This document shows positions 36,901 through 45,504 of a stretch of 64,000 nucleotides of DNA, one piece after another; the first letter of the stretch is position 1, and each line of letters begins with the position of its first letter. Position numbers and translations under genes: made by a program. The notes under the pieces are model-generated. The model was given only the letters and a program-made list of their open reading frames with translations, did no database searches and was not told the origin of the DNA. Source of the stretch: Photobacterium damselae (GTDB lineage: Bacteria > Pseudomonadota > Gammaproteobacteria > Enterobacterales > Vibrionaceae); the NCBI RefSeq assembly GCF_003026815.1, contig NZ_PYOG01000013.1:41075-105074 (forward strand), given 5' to 3'.

Positions 36901-37004
36901 AAGCGTCCTAGTTTGAGGTAGCTGATATAACCACCAATGAGGGTTAGAGCAATCAAAACCCATACACTAGTACGCTTTGCTATGGTGTAACGAGCAATAT
37001 CCAT
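33954..37004 (-). CDS. RND-family multidrug efflux permease
   Basis: This 1016-residue inner-membrane protein has the AcrB-type layout: one N-terminal membrane segment, a large periplasmic domain, six more segments (about 330-550), a second periplasmic domain and the last membrane block (about 860-1010). Proton-relay motifs are visible in ALGMLVDNAIVVTDG, with one aspartate followed by N in place of the usual DD pair, and in IGMMVKNAIVLVD with the conserved lysine. It is translated just after the membrane fusion protein (three-base gap). No outer-membrane TolC-like gene is adjacent. The divergent TetR gene is the probable local repressor. Confidence 0.93.
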   Translation of the reverse strand: MDIARYTIAKRTSVWVLIALTLIGGYISYLKLGRFEDPEFVIRQAVINTPYSGATAQEVSDEVTDVIEGAVQSLQELKEVKSVSKQGMSEVTVEIKLEFAKSSADLQQVWDKLRRKVNDAQRQLPPGAGPSIVNDDFSDVYALFFAVTGDGFTDKQLQDYVDSLRRELVLVPGVAKTATLAEQQETIFVEISSERLAQFGLSAEKVFQVLQKQNLVTVAGSIETDSMRIPVIPSSSIRSFNDLKNLQVGVGENNTVLRLGDIATVKRGYKEPSSMLMRYNGERAIGFGISNVTGGNVVDMGDAVKARIAELEGQRPLGMELHVISMQSDSVRDSVTNFIDNLIAAVVIVFIVLLVFMGLRSGIIIGFVLLLTVAGTLCIMLIEDIAMQRISLGALIIALGMLVDNAIVVTDGVLVRLQNNPEEDRATIVSDIVNSTKWPLLGGTVVGICAFSAIGLSPSDMGEYAGSLFWVILYSMFLSWVFAVTVTPMLCYDFLKVKPKVPGSKPSKMVTGYKTVLTWVLAHRAMSTTLLLVMLGVAVYAVRFVPPGFMPESQRPQFVVDVYLPQGSDIKRTEKLVAQIEQDVKVKEGITNITSFIGGGGLRFMLTYAPEARNPSYGQLLIDIDDYTKIAPLLGKLQSELDAKYPDASIKVWKFMLGRGGGKKIEAGFKGPDSKVLRQLAEQAKAIMLNDPQLIAVQDDWRQQVPVLRPVYSAEEAQRFGLTTQEINQAIAQTLSGRNVGVYREGDDLIPIVVRAPQSERDHQRAIENTEVYSHTVGGFIPVSQLVESVDVVWEDAILRRIDRMPTLLVQADPAPGVLTADAFNNVKDKIEAIELPPGYQLTWYGEYKASKDANEGLAISAPYGFAAMILSVIFMFNAIRQPLVIWLTAPLALIGVTIGLIIFQTPFEFMAILGFLSLIGMMVKNAIVLVDQADAEILEGKAPYQAIIDAAISRARPVLLGAFTTILGVAPLLIDPFFKSMAVTIMFGLLFATLLTLLVIPLFYAMFFRVKVETA

Positions 37005-37007
37005 CGA

Positions 37008-38114
37008 TTATGCTCCGCTATTATCATCAGTATAAGGGCGAACTTGCATACCATCTTTTAAACTAGCAACACCGGCAATGATGATACGTTCCCCTGGGAC
37101 AAGGCACTCAGTAATTTCAATACGGCTACTGCTAAGTGCACCAACCTTTACGTAACGTTTTTCAACATGGTTTTTATCATTAACGACCCATACGAACTGC
37201 TTTCCTTGATTATCAGGAACAACGGCTGTTAATGGTACGGTAATGGTTGTTTCAAGAGGCAGTTTAATCTCAGGATCGGCAGGACTTACCTTTACTGCCA
37301 TACCAGGTAGTACCCGAAAGCCTTTTAGATCTTCAAAACCTAATACAACGGCATAAGTTTGAGTCACAGGGTCTGCCTGCGTAGCAAAAGTGCGCAGTTT
37401 TAAAGCAAAGTCTTTACCCGGAATGCTTGATAGTTCCGCTTTTGCCTTGGTCTCTTTTAGGCCATAAAGCATAACGGTGTCAGGAATATTGATGACAACT
37501 TCAAGGTTCTGTACATCATGTATTGCAATAATTGGCATGTTTGCCTGTACTTGAACATGATTGTCGACCATTTTTCGACCAACAATGCCATCAAATGGCG
37601 CCTTGAGCTGGGTATATTCAAGTTGACGTTTGGCTTCTTCTAAGCGGTTTTGTGCTAGGTTAAAGCGAGTCGTTAATGTGTCCAGATTGCTTTTAGCAAT
37701 CGCTTGGCTCTTCTCAAAGATAGCTTTACCACGCTGATATTCAGCACGAGCATTTTTAAGTTCTAGCTGTGCCGATTCAAACGCAGTTTGTGCGTCACGA
37801 TCATCGAGCTTTGCTAATAATTGTCCTTGTTTAACTTGATCACCTTCTTTAACGAAAATATAAGTTAAACGTCCACCAATACGAAAAGCTAGATCTGCGC
37901 GTTGAGCTGAGCGAACGACACCATTAAAGCTCAGTTCATCATCAGCATGAGCTTTGACTACTTCTGATAACGCAGGTTTTACTGCAGGAGGCAGTACTGC
38001 TGTGCTTTCTTCACTGCCACAGCCTGTAATAACTAAAGAAGACAGTGCTAAGCTAACAGCAAGAGTACTTACTTTTAGGTTTGTTAGTGCTGAAATATGA
38101 GTTGTTGTTTTCAC
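37008..38114 (-). CDS. RND efflux membrane fusion protein (periplasmic adaptor)
   Basis: This 368-residue lipoprotein-type adaptor has a signal with a probable lipobox (VITGC, Cys32). The biotinyl-lipoyl halves flank a coiled-coil hairpin (about residues 100-165, ending TQLKAPFDGIVGRKM), followed by the beta-barrel and membrane-proximal domains. It links the permease to an outer-membrane channel encoded elsewhere. It is the first gene of the pump operon, and its promoter shares a 199-base gap with the divergent TetR gene. Confidence 0.93.
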   Translation of the reverse strand: MKTTTHISALTNLKVSTLAVSLALSSLVITGCGSEESTAVLPPAVKPALSEVVKAHADDELSFNGVVRSAQRADLAFRIGGRLTYIFVKEGDQVKQGQLLAKLDDRDAQTAFESAQLELKNARAEYQRGKAIFEKSQAIAKSNLDTLTTRFNLAQNRLEEAKRQLEYTQLKAPFDGIVGRKMVDNHVQVQANMPIIAIHDVQNLEVVINIPDTVMLYGLKETKAKAELSSIPGKDFALKLRTFATQADPVTQTYAVVLGFEDLKGFRVLPGMAVKVSPADPEIKLPLETTITVPLTAVVPDNQGKQFVWVVNDKNHVEKRYVKVGALSSSRIEITECLVPGERIIIAGVASLKDGMQVRPYTDDNSGA

Positions 38115-38313
38115 CTATTTTCTCCGTAACAGATAGGGTCAGGTGCGACCCGCCATTTATGATTGTATTTGTCAGCTTACTGCGTCTCGATTTTAATCGA
38201 ACGCTGTAAAGTAGACTTTTGAGTTTATTTTATAGTGAATATGGGAAAAGTAAACTAGTTGGTGTACTTGTTAATGCGAAATTGATAGACTTATCGCAAT
38301 AGAAGGAGAGCAA

Positions 38314-38925
38314 ATGAAAACAAAAATGACACGCTCCGAACAGAAACATCTTGCGATTATTGATGCAGCAAAAGAAGAATTCATTCAGCATGGCTTCTTA
38401 GCGGCAAATATGGATAGAATTAGTGCAGCAGCAGAAGTTTCAAAGCGGACATTGTATCGACACTTTGAAAGTAAAGAGGTGTTGTTTGAATCTGTTTTGA
38501 CCATTATTCAAGATGAAGTGAATCAAGCGATTCAATATCCTTATATTGAGGGAAAAACATTAAAAGAGCAATTAACTGAAATCACCTATAAAGAAGTTGA
38601 TATTCTCTATAATACTTATGGTATTCCTCTATCTAAAACTATTGTTATGGAGTTTATGCGCCAACCTGAAATGGCTCATAACCTTGTTAAAACGATTTAT
38701 AGTAATAAGGCGATTACGCAGTGGTTTCATGACGCAATGATGGCTGGAAAATTAAAAGAGACTAACCTAAATTTAATCACTAATATTTATGTTAGTTTGT
38801 TTCAAGGGTTGTTATTTTGGCCTCAAGTGATGACATTAGCCCCAAATGCGGAAGGGAAAGAGCTAACTGATAAGGTTGAGACTGTTGTATCAATCTTCTT
38901 AGCATCATATTCATTAGAGTCGTAA
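38314..38925 (+). CDS. TetR-family transcriptional regulator
   Basis: This 203-residue protein has an N-terminal TetR helix-turn-helix (residues about 10-58; LAANMDRISAAAEVSKRTLYRHFESKEVLFE) and a helical ligand domain of the AefR/TetR_C type. AAGGAGAG precedes the start. It is divergent from the RND pump operon and most likely represses it and itself; the inducer is unknown. Confidence 0.92.
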   Translation: MKTKMTRSEQKHLAIIDAAKEEFIQHGFLAANMDRISAAAEVSKRTLYRHFESKEVLFESVLTIIQDEVNQAIQYPYIEGKTLKEQLTEITYKEVDILYNTYGIPLSKTIVMEFMRQPEMAHNLVKTIYSNKAITQWFHDAMMAGKLKETNLNLITNIYVSLFQGLLFWPQVMTLAPNAEGKELTDKVETVVSIFLASYSLES

Positions 38926-38935
38926 TTTTATGCAT

Positions 38936-38975
38936 GGTATCTTTGTCAGAGTTCTGTAAAAAGATGCCATTTTAT
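38936..38975 (+). terminator. Terminator after the TetR gene
   Basis: GGTATCTTT and AAAGATGCC form a nine-pair stem (one T-G wobble) followed by ATTTTATTTTT. Confidence 0.7.
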
Positions 38976-39167
38976 TTTTAATTTTCTCATACTTCACGAT
39001 CTCTTCACATTTATCCTGCCAATATCAACACATCGAAAAAAAAATCTTAATTAACGAATTTGTTCATCTTCAATTAATTTCGTTAGCGTTACTATAACTA
39101 CAACTTAGAGAGAAGCACTCAACCAGCTTCATGTAATTATAATAAATTATTGCTAGGACATTGGACT

Positions 39168-39539
39168 ATGAAAAAAATTATTTTAGCATCTGCTCTTCTT
39201 CTTGCTTCAGGCGCAACTTTTGCTGCAAATCAAGCAGTTCCTGCTCAAGGCGGTTTTGCAGGCCCTGTAGCTGCAAATATTATTAAAACAGTAGATGGTG
39301 CACTACAAGCTAATGATGATGCACAAGTCGAACTGACAGGTCATATTGTTAATTCTTTAGGTGATGAAGATTACACTTTTAAAGATAATACTGGTCAAAT
39401 TGTGATTGAAATCGACCATCACAAATGGAATGGTATCAATGTGACACCAGAAACGAATATTGTAATTACTGGTGAAGTTGATAAAGATTGGTCAACTCGA
39501 ATTATTGATGTAAATACAGTACGTTTAGCGACGAAATAA
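39168..39539 (+). CDS. YgiW/YdeI-family (BOF) periplasmic OB-fold protein
   Basis: This 123-residue protein has a signal peptide (cleavage near residue 19, TFAANQ) and a single bacterial OB-fold domain (DUF388) covering the rest, with QVELTGHIV, DYTFKDNTGQIVIEID and a C-terminal IDVNTVRL. Family members in enterobacteria protect against oxidative, acid or cationic-peptide stress. The ATG at 39168 is chosen because it gives a complete signal peptide with AGGACA upstream; an upstream TTG at 39150 is in frame. The next small gene follows by four bases. Confidence 0.9.
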   Translation: MKKIILASALLLASGATFAANQAVPAQGGFAGPVAANIIKTVDGALQANDDAQVELTGHIVNSLGDEDYTFKDNTGQIVIEIDHHKWNGINVTPETNIVITGEVDKDWSTRIIDVNTVRLATK

Positions 39540-39543
39540 AATT

Positions 39544-39777
39544 ATGGATATACAGCATACGCAATATTTATATGAGAGATTGTATCAACATTTCGAAATG
39601 ACATCGGATGACGAAGTCCGTAGAAAACTTGATGCAGCACTATTTAATAAAAATCGTCAGCGGATAGACAGTAGTATGCTGGCTCGCTTAGCCGATAGCG
39701 AACATTTGTTTGAACGAAAATATTATCAACAGTTGGCTTATAACGCGTCGGTACTTGCTCAGCGTTATCAAATTTAA
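39544..39777 (+). CDS. Small hypothetical protein downstream of the YgiW-like gene
   Basis: This 77-residue protein is highly charged and helical, with no signal peptide or membrane segment and no motif that I recognise. It begins four bases after the YgiW-like stop and ends 20 bases before a clear terminator, so it very probably belongs to the same transcript. That position and the normal codon use are the reasons for calling it real. A ribosome binding site is poor, suggesting translational coupling. Confidence 0.6.
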   Translation: MDIQHTQYLYERLYQHFEMTSDDEVRRKLDAALFNKNRQRIDSSMLARLADSEHLFERKYYQQLAYNASVLAQRYQI

Positions 39778-39799
39778 CGCATTTAATGAGTAAAAAAGA

Positions 39800-39834
39800 A
39801 AACCCAGAGTATGTAGATATTCTGGGTTTTTATT
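39800..39834. terminator. Terminator between the YgiW operon and the HAD phosphatase
   Basis: AAACCCAGA and TCTGGGTTT form a nine-pair stem that extends inward to TAT/ATA, followed by TTATTTAT. Confidence 0.85.
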
Positions 39835-39875
39835 TATCCGTTTATTTATATTATATTTTATAAATCAAGGGATAA

Positions 39876-40688
39876 TTATTCAGCGTTAAGAATAAATTTC
39901 TCAATAACTTGGGCCACGCCACTATTATCGTTAGTATCTGTAATATAGTTAGCAATCGCTTTGGTATCTTCTGACGCATTTTCCATTGCAACGCCTAATC
40001 CTGCATATTTGATCATGTGATGATCATTACCTGCATCACCCATGCAAATTACTTCACTTGCATCAATACCAAGATAATCAGCTAATGCTTTAACGCCTGT
40101 ACCTTTATTACTATTTGGGTTCATGAACTCAAGGAAGAATGGTGCACTCTTTACTATGGTGTAGTCTTTAAAAAATGCTTCGGGAAGTTGCTCATGAGCG
40201 GCGCTCAATTTTTCCGGTACATCAATGATCATTACTTTCATGATCTCTTCATCATCTTCTAATGTTTCAAAGTCTTTTAATGTGATGGAGAGTTCATTGA
40301 TCTTTGCTTCATGATCAGTGTAATAGTTGTGCTCTGGTGTGATAAGGCCTTCAGTTCGAGAAAAAGCATGAACATGTACACCCAGTTCTTTGGCTTTACG
40401 GGCAATACGTTTAGCATCAGCTCCCGTTAAAATATTACTGCGTACAACCGCTTGGCTTGCAATGCGTTGTACCAGAGATGCGTTGTAACTCAGTACGAAA
40501 TCGTCATCACTGGTCATATTTAATTCTTGAAGGGCGGTTTGCATTCCCTCTAATGGACGACCAGATGCCAAAACCACATGAACACCTTTAGCACGAGCTG
40601 CGCTAATGGCTTGTTTATTACGTTCAGTAATTTTATGTTCAGAGTTAAGTAGGGTGCCATCCATATCTAAGGCAACAAGTTTATACAT
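39876..40688 (-). CDS. yidA: Cof-type HAD phosphatase (YidA-like sugar phosphatase)
   Basis: This 270-residue enzyme has the HAD motifs in order: motif I LVALDMDGTLLNS at residues 4-16 (nucleophile Asp8), motif II VLASGRPLEG with the SGR triad, a C2B cap in the middle, and motif III/IV with K197 region NKGTGVKAL and VICMGDAGNDHHMI. The start and length match YidA, which dephosphorylates sugar phosphates. Paralogues of the Cof family have overlapping activities. It is monocistronic. Confidence 0.87.
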   Translation of the reverse strand: MYKLVALDMDGTLLNSEHKITERNKQAISAARAKGVHVVLASGRPLEGMQTALQELNMTSDDDFVLSYNASLVQRIASQAVVRSNILTGADAKRIARKAKELGVHVHAFSRTEGLITPEHNYYTDHEAKINELSITLKDFETLEDDEEIMKVMIIDVPEKLSAAHEQLPEAFFKDYTIVKSAPFFLEFMNPNSNKGTGVKALADYLGIDASEVICMGDAGNDHHMIKYAGLGVAMENASEDTKAIANYITDTNDNSGVAQVIEKFILNAE

Positions 40689-41041
40689 CGTTTCATCCCA
40701 TTAATAAAAATTAGTAAAGATTTTATACCTAAAGTAGCCTCTGATGCGAGTATCTCAGGAGAATCATAGAGTTGAATTAGCCCTGTGTAAGAGAGGGTAA
40801 AGTGAAATTTTGATGTAAGTAAAAATGGGGGATCTAAGAGAGTTCTATAGTGTTTATGTTTATTGCTCTAACTAAATTATGTTTTTTTAAGTTCTATGTA
40901 TCCCGAAATATTTAGGTTTAAATTTTGATTTAGGCTCTATAATTGTTTAGTATACAAAGGATTTTGTATGGATATAAATCAGTAGAAACTCAGAATTGAT
41001 GACGAGTTTTTATTTAGTTAGATATAAATAGGGACGATACA
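40689..41041. promoter_or_regulatory. Divergent intergenic region with an operator-like palindrome
   Basis: ATACAAA-GGAT-TTTGTAT at 40952-40969 is a perfect seven-base inverted repeat, 73 bases before the betaine-type transporter. It is a good candidate for a repressor site, placed just after a TATAAT-like box at 40938-40943. The rest of the gap shows nothing else definite. Confidence 0.45.
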
Positions 41042-42043
41042 ATGCGTAAAACATTAGCTGTTTTATTACTCTCAAGCCTCGGCTTTTCTCTTCAAGCTCA
41101 AGCCAACGAATGCGGCAAAGTAACGATTGCTGATATGAATTGGAACTCAGCCTCATTTCTCGCCAACTTAGATCAATTTGTCCTCAATAATGCATTTGGT
41201 TGTAGTGCTGAATTGGTGCCAGGCGATACGATGCCTACAGGTACATCTATGATTGAAAAAGGGGAGCCCGATATAGCGCCAGAATTTTGGAGTAATTCGA
41301 TGAAAGCTGCGTTAGATCGTGGTGTCGAAGATAAGCGCTTACGTTTAATTGGTGGGCCTTTTGCCGATGGTGGTGTTGAAGGGTTTTGGGTTCCAGCCTA
41401 TATGGTAGAAAAAGATCCTTCTTTAGCAACTATTGCGGGCATTAAGAAACACGCTAAACTATTTGCTCATCCAGAAGATCAAAGTAAATCAGCATTTTAT
41501 ACTTGTCCATCAGGTTGGAATTGTCAGATTTCTGCGGGTAATATTTTTCGAGCTCTTAAGTTAAAGCAGGCTGGATTTGAATTAGTTGATCCCGGTTCAG
41601 GTGCGGGACTTGCAGGTTCTATTGCCAAAGCTTACGAGCGCCAACAACCTTGGTTTGGTTACTATTGGGCACCAACAGCGGTTTTAGGTAAATATAAAAT
41701 GGTTAAAGTCGATTTCGATTCTGGTACCGATCCTGAATATTTTAAATCGTGTTTAACTCAAGATACGTGTTTAGATCCAAAGCCATCTATGTACCCAACC
41801 TCACAAGTTGATACGGTTATTACGGAGTCTTTTGCTAATAAAGCTGGTGATGCTCTCAAGTATTTACAACAGCGAGCACTTACTAATGAGCAAATGAATG
41901 AGTTACTTGCTTGGATGGAAGAAAACCAAGCAGATGGTGAAATTGCAATGGAGCATTTCCTCACAGATTATGAATCAACGTGGACGACCTGGTTTACTCC
42001 GGCTCAAGCAACAAAGCTTAAACAAGCCCTAAAAAATTTATAA
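41042..42043 (+). CDS. Glycine betaine/choline-type ABC transporter substrate-binding protein
   Basis: This 333-residue periplasmic protein has a signal peptide (cleavage near residue 21, QAQANE) and an OpuAC domain. TIADMNWNSASFLANLDQFVLN and the aromatic-rich YYWAPTAVLGKYKMV stretch are typical of quaternary-amine binders, where tryptophan and tyrosine side chains cage the ligand. It is the first gene of the transporter, followed by a permease and an ATPase after a 157-base gap containing a hairpin, which would allow more binding protein than membrane components. Confidence 0.9.
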   Translation: MRKTLAVLLLSSLGFSLQAQANECGKVTIADMNWNSASFLANLDQFVLNNAFGCSAELVPGDTMPTGTSMIEKGEPDIAPEFWSNSMKAALDRGVEDKRLRLIGGPFADGGVEGFWVPAYMVEKDPSLATIAGIKKHAKLFAHPEDQSKSAFYTCPSGWNCQISAGNIFRALKLKQAGFELVDPGSGAGLAGSIAKAYERQQPWFGYYWAPTAVLGKYKMVKVDFDSGTDPEYFKSCLTQDTCLDPKPSMYPTSQVDTVITESFANKAGDALKYLQQRALTNEQMNELLAWMEENQADGEIAMEHFLTDYESTWTTWFTPAQATKLKQALKNL

Positions 42044-42058
42044 TACTTTAAATATACA

Positions 42059-42106
42059 TACCCAGTGTTTTTACTGAATCTCATTTTTTGAGAACGCTGG
42101 GTATAT
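42059..42106 (+). terminator. Intercistronic hairpin in the ABC transporter operon
   Basis: ACCCAGTGTT and AACGCTGGGT form a ten-base stem (with one G-T pair) around a 25-base loop, followed by a short T-rich run. It probably limits transcription from the binding-protein gene into the permease and ATPase genes. Its ACCCA...TGGGT ends resemble the dispersed palindromes noted elsewhere in the window. Confidence 0.55.
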
Positions 42107-42200
42107 TTCTACCTACTGCACAAAATAATGATATGAAGTGAGCTATTTTTGTGCATTCCCCCCTCACTGATTGAACAGTAAATAACTATGGATAGTTTAT

Positions 42201-43091
42201 ATGTCTGATTCTTGGCTAACTGAGATTCCACAATTGGATCGTGCTCAGTTACTGGAAATTCGTAAAACGTTAGATGGTGCTTATCGATCTTTCTCTCGGG
42301 AATATGGCGATACCATTGAAGGTTTTTTTGATCCTTTACTTTCTTTTTTGGTTTGGTTTGAAAACTTACTACTTGATAGTCCTTGGTGGTTAGTGATTGC
42401 AGTCCTAGCCTCCCTTGCTTATGTGGCCAGTCGCTCTTGGAAATTAACCTTGGGTGTGATTGTCTCATTTGTGCTTATTGGTGTATTTGGGATGTGGGAT
42501 AACACCATGAGAACAATGAGTATTATTTTAGTGTCGACACTGGTTGCTATTGGAGTGGGTATTCCTATTGGTATTGCGATGGCTCGCTCTGATCGGGTGC
42601 AAAATGGTGTGACACCAATGCTTGATGTGATGCAAACCATGCCCGCTTTTGTCTATTTAATTCCGGTAGTGATGTTGTTAGGTATTGGTAAGATCCCAGG
42701 TGTTATTGCTGTTGTTATTTATGCTATTCCACCTGTTATTCGTCTAACCAATTTAGGTATTCGTTTGGTTGATAAAGAAGTTCTGGAAGCGGCTACCGCG
42801 TATGGAGCGAGTCCTATGCAGCGGCTATTTGGTGTCCAACTTCCTCTTGCAATGCCTAATATTATGGCGGGAATAAACCAAACTATCATGATGGCCCTTG
42901 CTATGGTGGTTATCGCCTCAATGATTGGAGTTAAAGGCTTAGGGCAGCCTGTTCTTAAGTCCATTACAAACCAGTACTTTACGTTAGGATTGCTTAATGG
43001 TTTGGCGATTGTGGCATTGGCAATTATTTTCGATCGCATTTCACAAAGTTATGCTAAACGTACTCAACAACATCTGGGAGGATCTCATTAA
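42201..43091 (+). CDS. Glycine betaine/choline-type ABC transporter permease (ProW-like)
   Basis: This 296-residue inner-membrane protein has about six segments after an amphipathic N-terminal region, and the BPD permease loop EAATAYGASPMQRLFGVQLPLAMPNI near residues 195-220 that contacts the ATPase. MQTMPAFVYLIPVVMLLGIG is typical for ProW. Its stop overlaps the ATPase start (TAATG), indicating coupling. Confidence 0.92.
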   Translation: MSDSWLTEIPQLDRAQLLEIRKTLDGAYRSFSREYGDTIEGFFDPLLSFLVWFENLLLDSPWWLVIAVLASLAYVASRSWKLTLGVIVSFVLIGVFGMWDNTMRTMSIILVSTLVAIGVGIPIGIAMARSDRVQNGVTPMLDVMQTMPAFVYLIPVVMLLGIGKIPGVIAVVIYAIPPVIRLTNLGIRLVDKEVLEAATAYGASPMQRLFGVQLPLAMPNIMAGINQTIMMALAMVVIASMIGVKGLGQPVLKSITNQYFTLGLLNGLAIVALAIIFDRISQSYAKRTQQHLGGSH

Positions 43092-44368
43092 TGTCTTATT
43101 CAGCCGCCCAGCCAACCCAGGCACCTTTAATTCGAGTGAAAAAGCTCTATAAAGTTTTTGGCCCTAAAGCTAAGCAAGTACTTACTCAAGTTAAAGCCGG
43201 GGAAAGTAAAGACGATATTCTTGCTCAAACGGGTCATACCGTTGGATTAAGTGATATTAACTTAGATATTTATTCTGGTGAAATCTTTGTTGTAATGGGG
43301 TTGTCTGGTTCTGGAAAATCCACATTGATTCGTCATTTTAATCGCTTAATTGAACCCACAGAAGGCGTAATTGAAGTTGATGGCACCGATGTTTTATCTC
43401 TAAAAGAGAAAGATCTGCAACATTTTCGACGTCATAAAATGTCGATGGTTTTTCAACGCTTTGGCCTTATGCCGCATAAAACAGTTCTTGAAAATGTCTC
43501 TTATGGTTTACAAGTTCAAGGTGTTAACAAAGAAACGCGAATCACCAAAGCGCAAGAGTGGTTAACAACTGTTGGTTTAGATGGCTATGAGAATCAATAC
43601 CCAGCAAGCCTATCAGGGGGACAGCAACAGAGAGTGGGATTAGCCCGTGCTCTCTGTACTGATGCTGAGATACTTTTAATGGATGAAGCCTTCTCCGCTC
43701 TTGATCCACTTATTCGTAGTGAAATGCAAGATCAGTTAATTGAACTACAAGAAAAGTTGCATAAGACTATTGTTTTTATTACCCACGACTTAGATGAAGC
43801 GCTTCGACTTGGAGACAGAATTGCGATACTCCGTGATGGTGTATTGGTTCAACAAGGTAAGCCTGTTGATATTCTCTTAAATCCAGCTGATGACTATGTT
43901 GAAGCTTTTGTTAAAGACGTTAATCGTGCAAGAGCTTTAACCGTTGAAACTGTTATGAAACCCCAGATTGTTCGTATTTCGGCCCAAACGATTGGCGATG
44001 CGGTTAATCAAATGCGGCAAGTTAAAGAAGATTATGGTTATTACGTAACGGATGAAGGGTATCAAGGTGTTATCACGCAAGAAAGTTTAGATGAAATTAG
44101 TGAGTCACAATACCATCAAGCTATTCCAGACTCATTAGTTGAGAGTGTCCCTGCTGTGACGACTGATGCTTTACTTGAATCGGTTATTCCTGAGACTTTA
44201 GATAGTGATCATCCACTGCCTGTTATTGATGAGCTAGGGGAAGTTAAAGGTCGATTATCGCGTTCTACGTTGGCAGAAATATTGAGCGATCAGACTGACA
44301 GTAATAAAGCGGAGGTAGCTCAAAATGAGACAATAAAAAAGTCTCAAACTGAAACCAAAGCTGCTTAA
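43091..44368 (+). CDS. Glycine betaine/choline-type ABC transporter ATP-binding protein (ProV-like)
   Basis: This 425-residue ATPase has Walker A GLSGSGKST near residue 72, the signature LSGGQQQRVGLARAL near 175, Walker B ILLMDEAFSALD and the switch histidine in VFITHDLDE. The N-terminal extension with VFGPKAKQVL is typical of ProV/OpuAA. A C-terminal region of about 150 residues is in the place of the CBS domains that sense ionic strength in OpuA, but the CBS pattern is weak after about residue 340. The operon has no regulator gene of its own; the downstream LysR gene is convergent. Confidence 0.93.
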   Translation: MSYSAAQPTQAPLIRVKKLYKVFGPKAKQVLTQVKAGESKDDILAQTGHTVGLSDINLDIYSGEIFVVMGLSGSGKSTLIRHFNRLIEPTEGVIEVDGTDVLSLKEKDLQHFRRHKMSMVFQRFGLMPHKTVLENVSYGLQVQGVNKETRITKAQEWLTTVGLDGYENQYPASLSGGQQQRVGLARALCTDAEILLMDEAFSALDPLIRSEMQDQLIELQEKLHKTIVFITHDLDEALRLGDRIAILRDGVLVQQGKPVDILLNPADDYVEAFVKDVNRARALTVETVMKPQIVRISAQTIGDAVNQMRQVKEDYGYYVTDEGYQGVITQESLDEISESQYHQAIPDSLVESVPAVTTDALLESVIPETLDSDHPLPVIDELGEVKGRLSRSTLAEILSDQTDSNKAEVAQNETIKKSQTETKAA

Positions 44369-44379
44369 TATAAGAAAAT

Positions 44380-44424
44380 GCCATACTCAATGAGTGCGAT
44401 CCCAAAAGTTTGAGTATGGCTTTT
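44380..44424. terminator. Bidirectional terminator
   Basis: GCCATACTCAA and TTGAGTATGGC form an 11-pair perfect stem around a 19-base loop, followed by TTTTAT on the plus strand; it lies between the convergent ATPase and LysR genes. Confidence 0.82.
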
Positions 44425-44433
44425 ATATTTCTG

Positions 44434-45348
44434 TTATTGAGATTTTTGGATCTCTTGGTCTACCCAGCCAAGCAGTTGTTTGATCGCTCGTGATAGCACC
44501 TGATTTTGACGAACAATATAGCCTAAGCTGGTGGTTGGAAAATCGGGTAGCGGGGTTATTTTTGTCTTTAAATCGAGTTTGGAATGAACCGAAAAGGCCG
44601 GAATGATAGCAACACCAAAGCCCGCTTCAGCCCAGTCTATTTGTGCATCTACGCTACCTACTTCCATGATGCGATACTTGGGTAAGTTCAAGCTTGGTAG
44701 CGCTAAATCGATTAAATCCCTTGTACGAGTATCGTGACCCAATAAAATTAATGTGGGCTCATCAGCGGTTAAAATTTCCTCTTCAACCGACATTGTTATT
44801 ATTTCCGTATTTTCAGCGAGCGCCTGCCATTGCTGGAGTCCATTTCCTAACGCACACCATTTCACTTGTCGTAATTCTGTAAAATGTAGCGGTTGGCTCT
44901 CTTTTTGCGCAATAACAAATCCTAAATCGGCTTTTGCACTTTTTACCAGCTCAGCCGCTTGTGATGAGGTGGTATTAAATAATGAAAGATCAATGCCTGG
45001 AAACTCTTTGCGAAATGATTGAAAAGGGCCAATAAGAAGCAGGCGTGAAATAATATCACTGGCTGCAATAGATAAGGTTCCTTGATTTAACTCATTGATA
45101 GCATTGAGATCAGCCTGACAGATTTGCAGTTCCATTAATGCATTCTCAGCGCTGGCTAATAGTCTTTCTCCCGCTTGAGTAAGGCGAAAAGGATTTCTCT
45201 CAATTAACTTTACTCTTGTCACTTGTTCTAGCTGTTTAATTTGCAGGCTTACATTAGGTTGGGTCATATGAAGCGCGATCGCTGTTTTCCCAAAATGTTC
45301 ATATTTTGCCAAAGTAACAAAAGTATTTAGCCAATTAAGATCTAACAT
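44434..45348 (-). CDS. LysR-family transcriptional regulator
   Basis: This 304-residue protein has the N-terminal LysR helix-turn-helix (residues about 1-60; YEHFGKTAIALHMTQPNVSLQIKQLEQV) and a periplasmic-binding-like effector domain. It is divergent from the adenylosuccinate synthetase paralogue, with a 156-base shared gap, so it probably regulates that gene. The ligand is unknown. Confidence 0.92.
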   Translation of the reverse strand: MLDLNWLNTFVTLAKYEHFGKTAIALHMTQPNVSLQIKQLEQVTRVKLIERNPFRLTQAGERLLASAENALMELQICQADLNAINELNQGTLSIAASDIISRLLLIGPFQSFRKEFPGIDLSLFNTTSSQAAELVKSAKADLGFVIAQKESQPLHFTELRQVKWCALGNGLQQWQALAENTEIITMSVEEEILTADEPTLILLGHDTRTRDLIDLALPSLNLPKYRIMEVGSVDAQIDWAEAGFGVAIIPAFSVHSKLDLKTKITPLPDFPTTSLGYIVRQNQVLSRAIKQLLGWVDQEIQKSQ

Positions 45349-45504
45349 CTATTGCTCTCTCATTGGATATATTTCAAATCAGTATGCCGATAAATTAAAC
45401 TTTACGCTCATATGGAATCCTTATCAAGATTATAAAGATTATTAATTTTTCTTATTCTTATGGTAGGCATACGATAGCTTCATCGCTTTTAAGGAGAGTT
45501 AATC

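Noticed and set aside
45361..45504. LysR binding site in the LysR-PurA gap
   Set aside because: AAGA...TCTT patterns are present but the region is very AT-rich and no T-N11-A repeat is clear enough to report.
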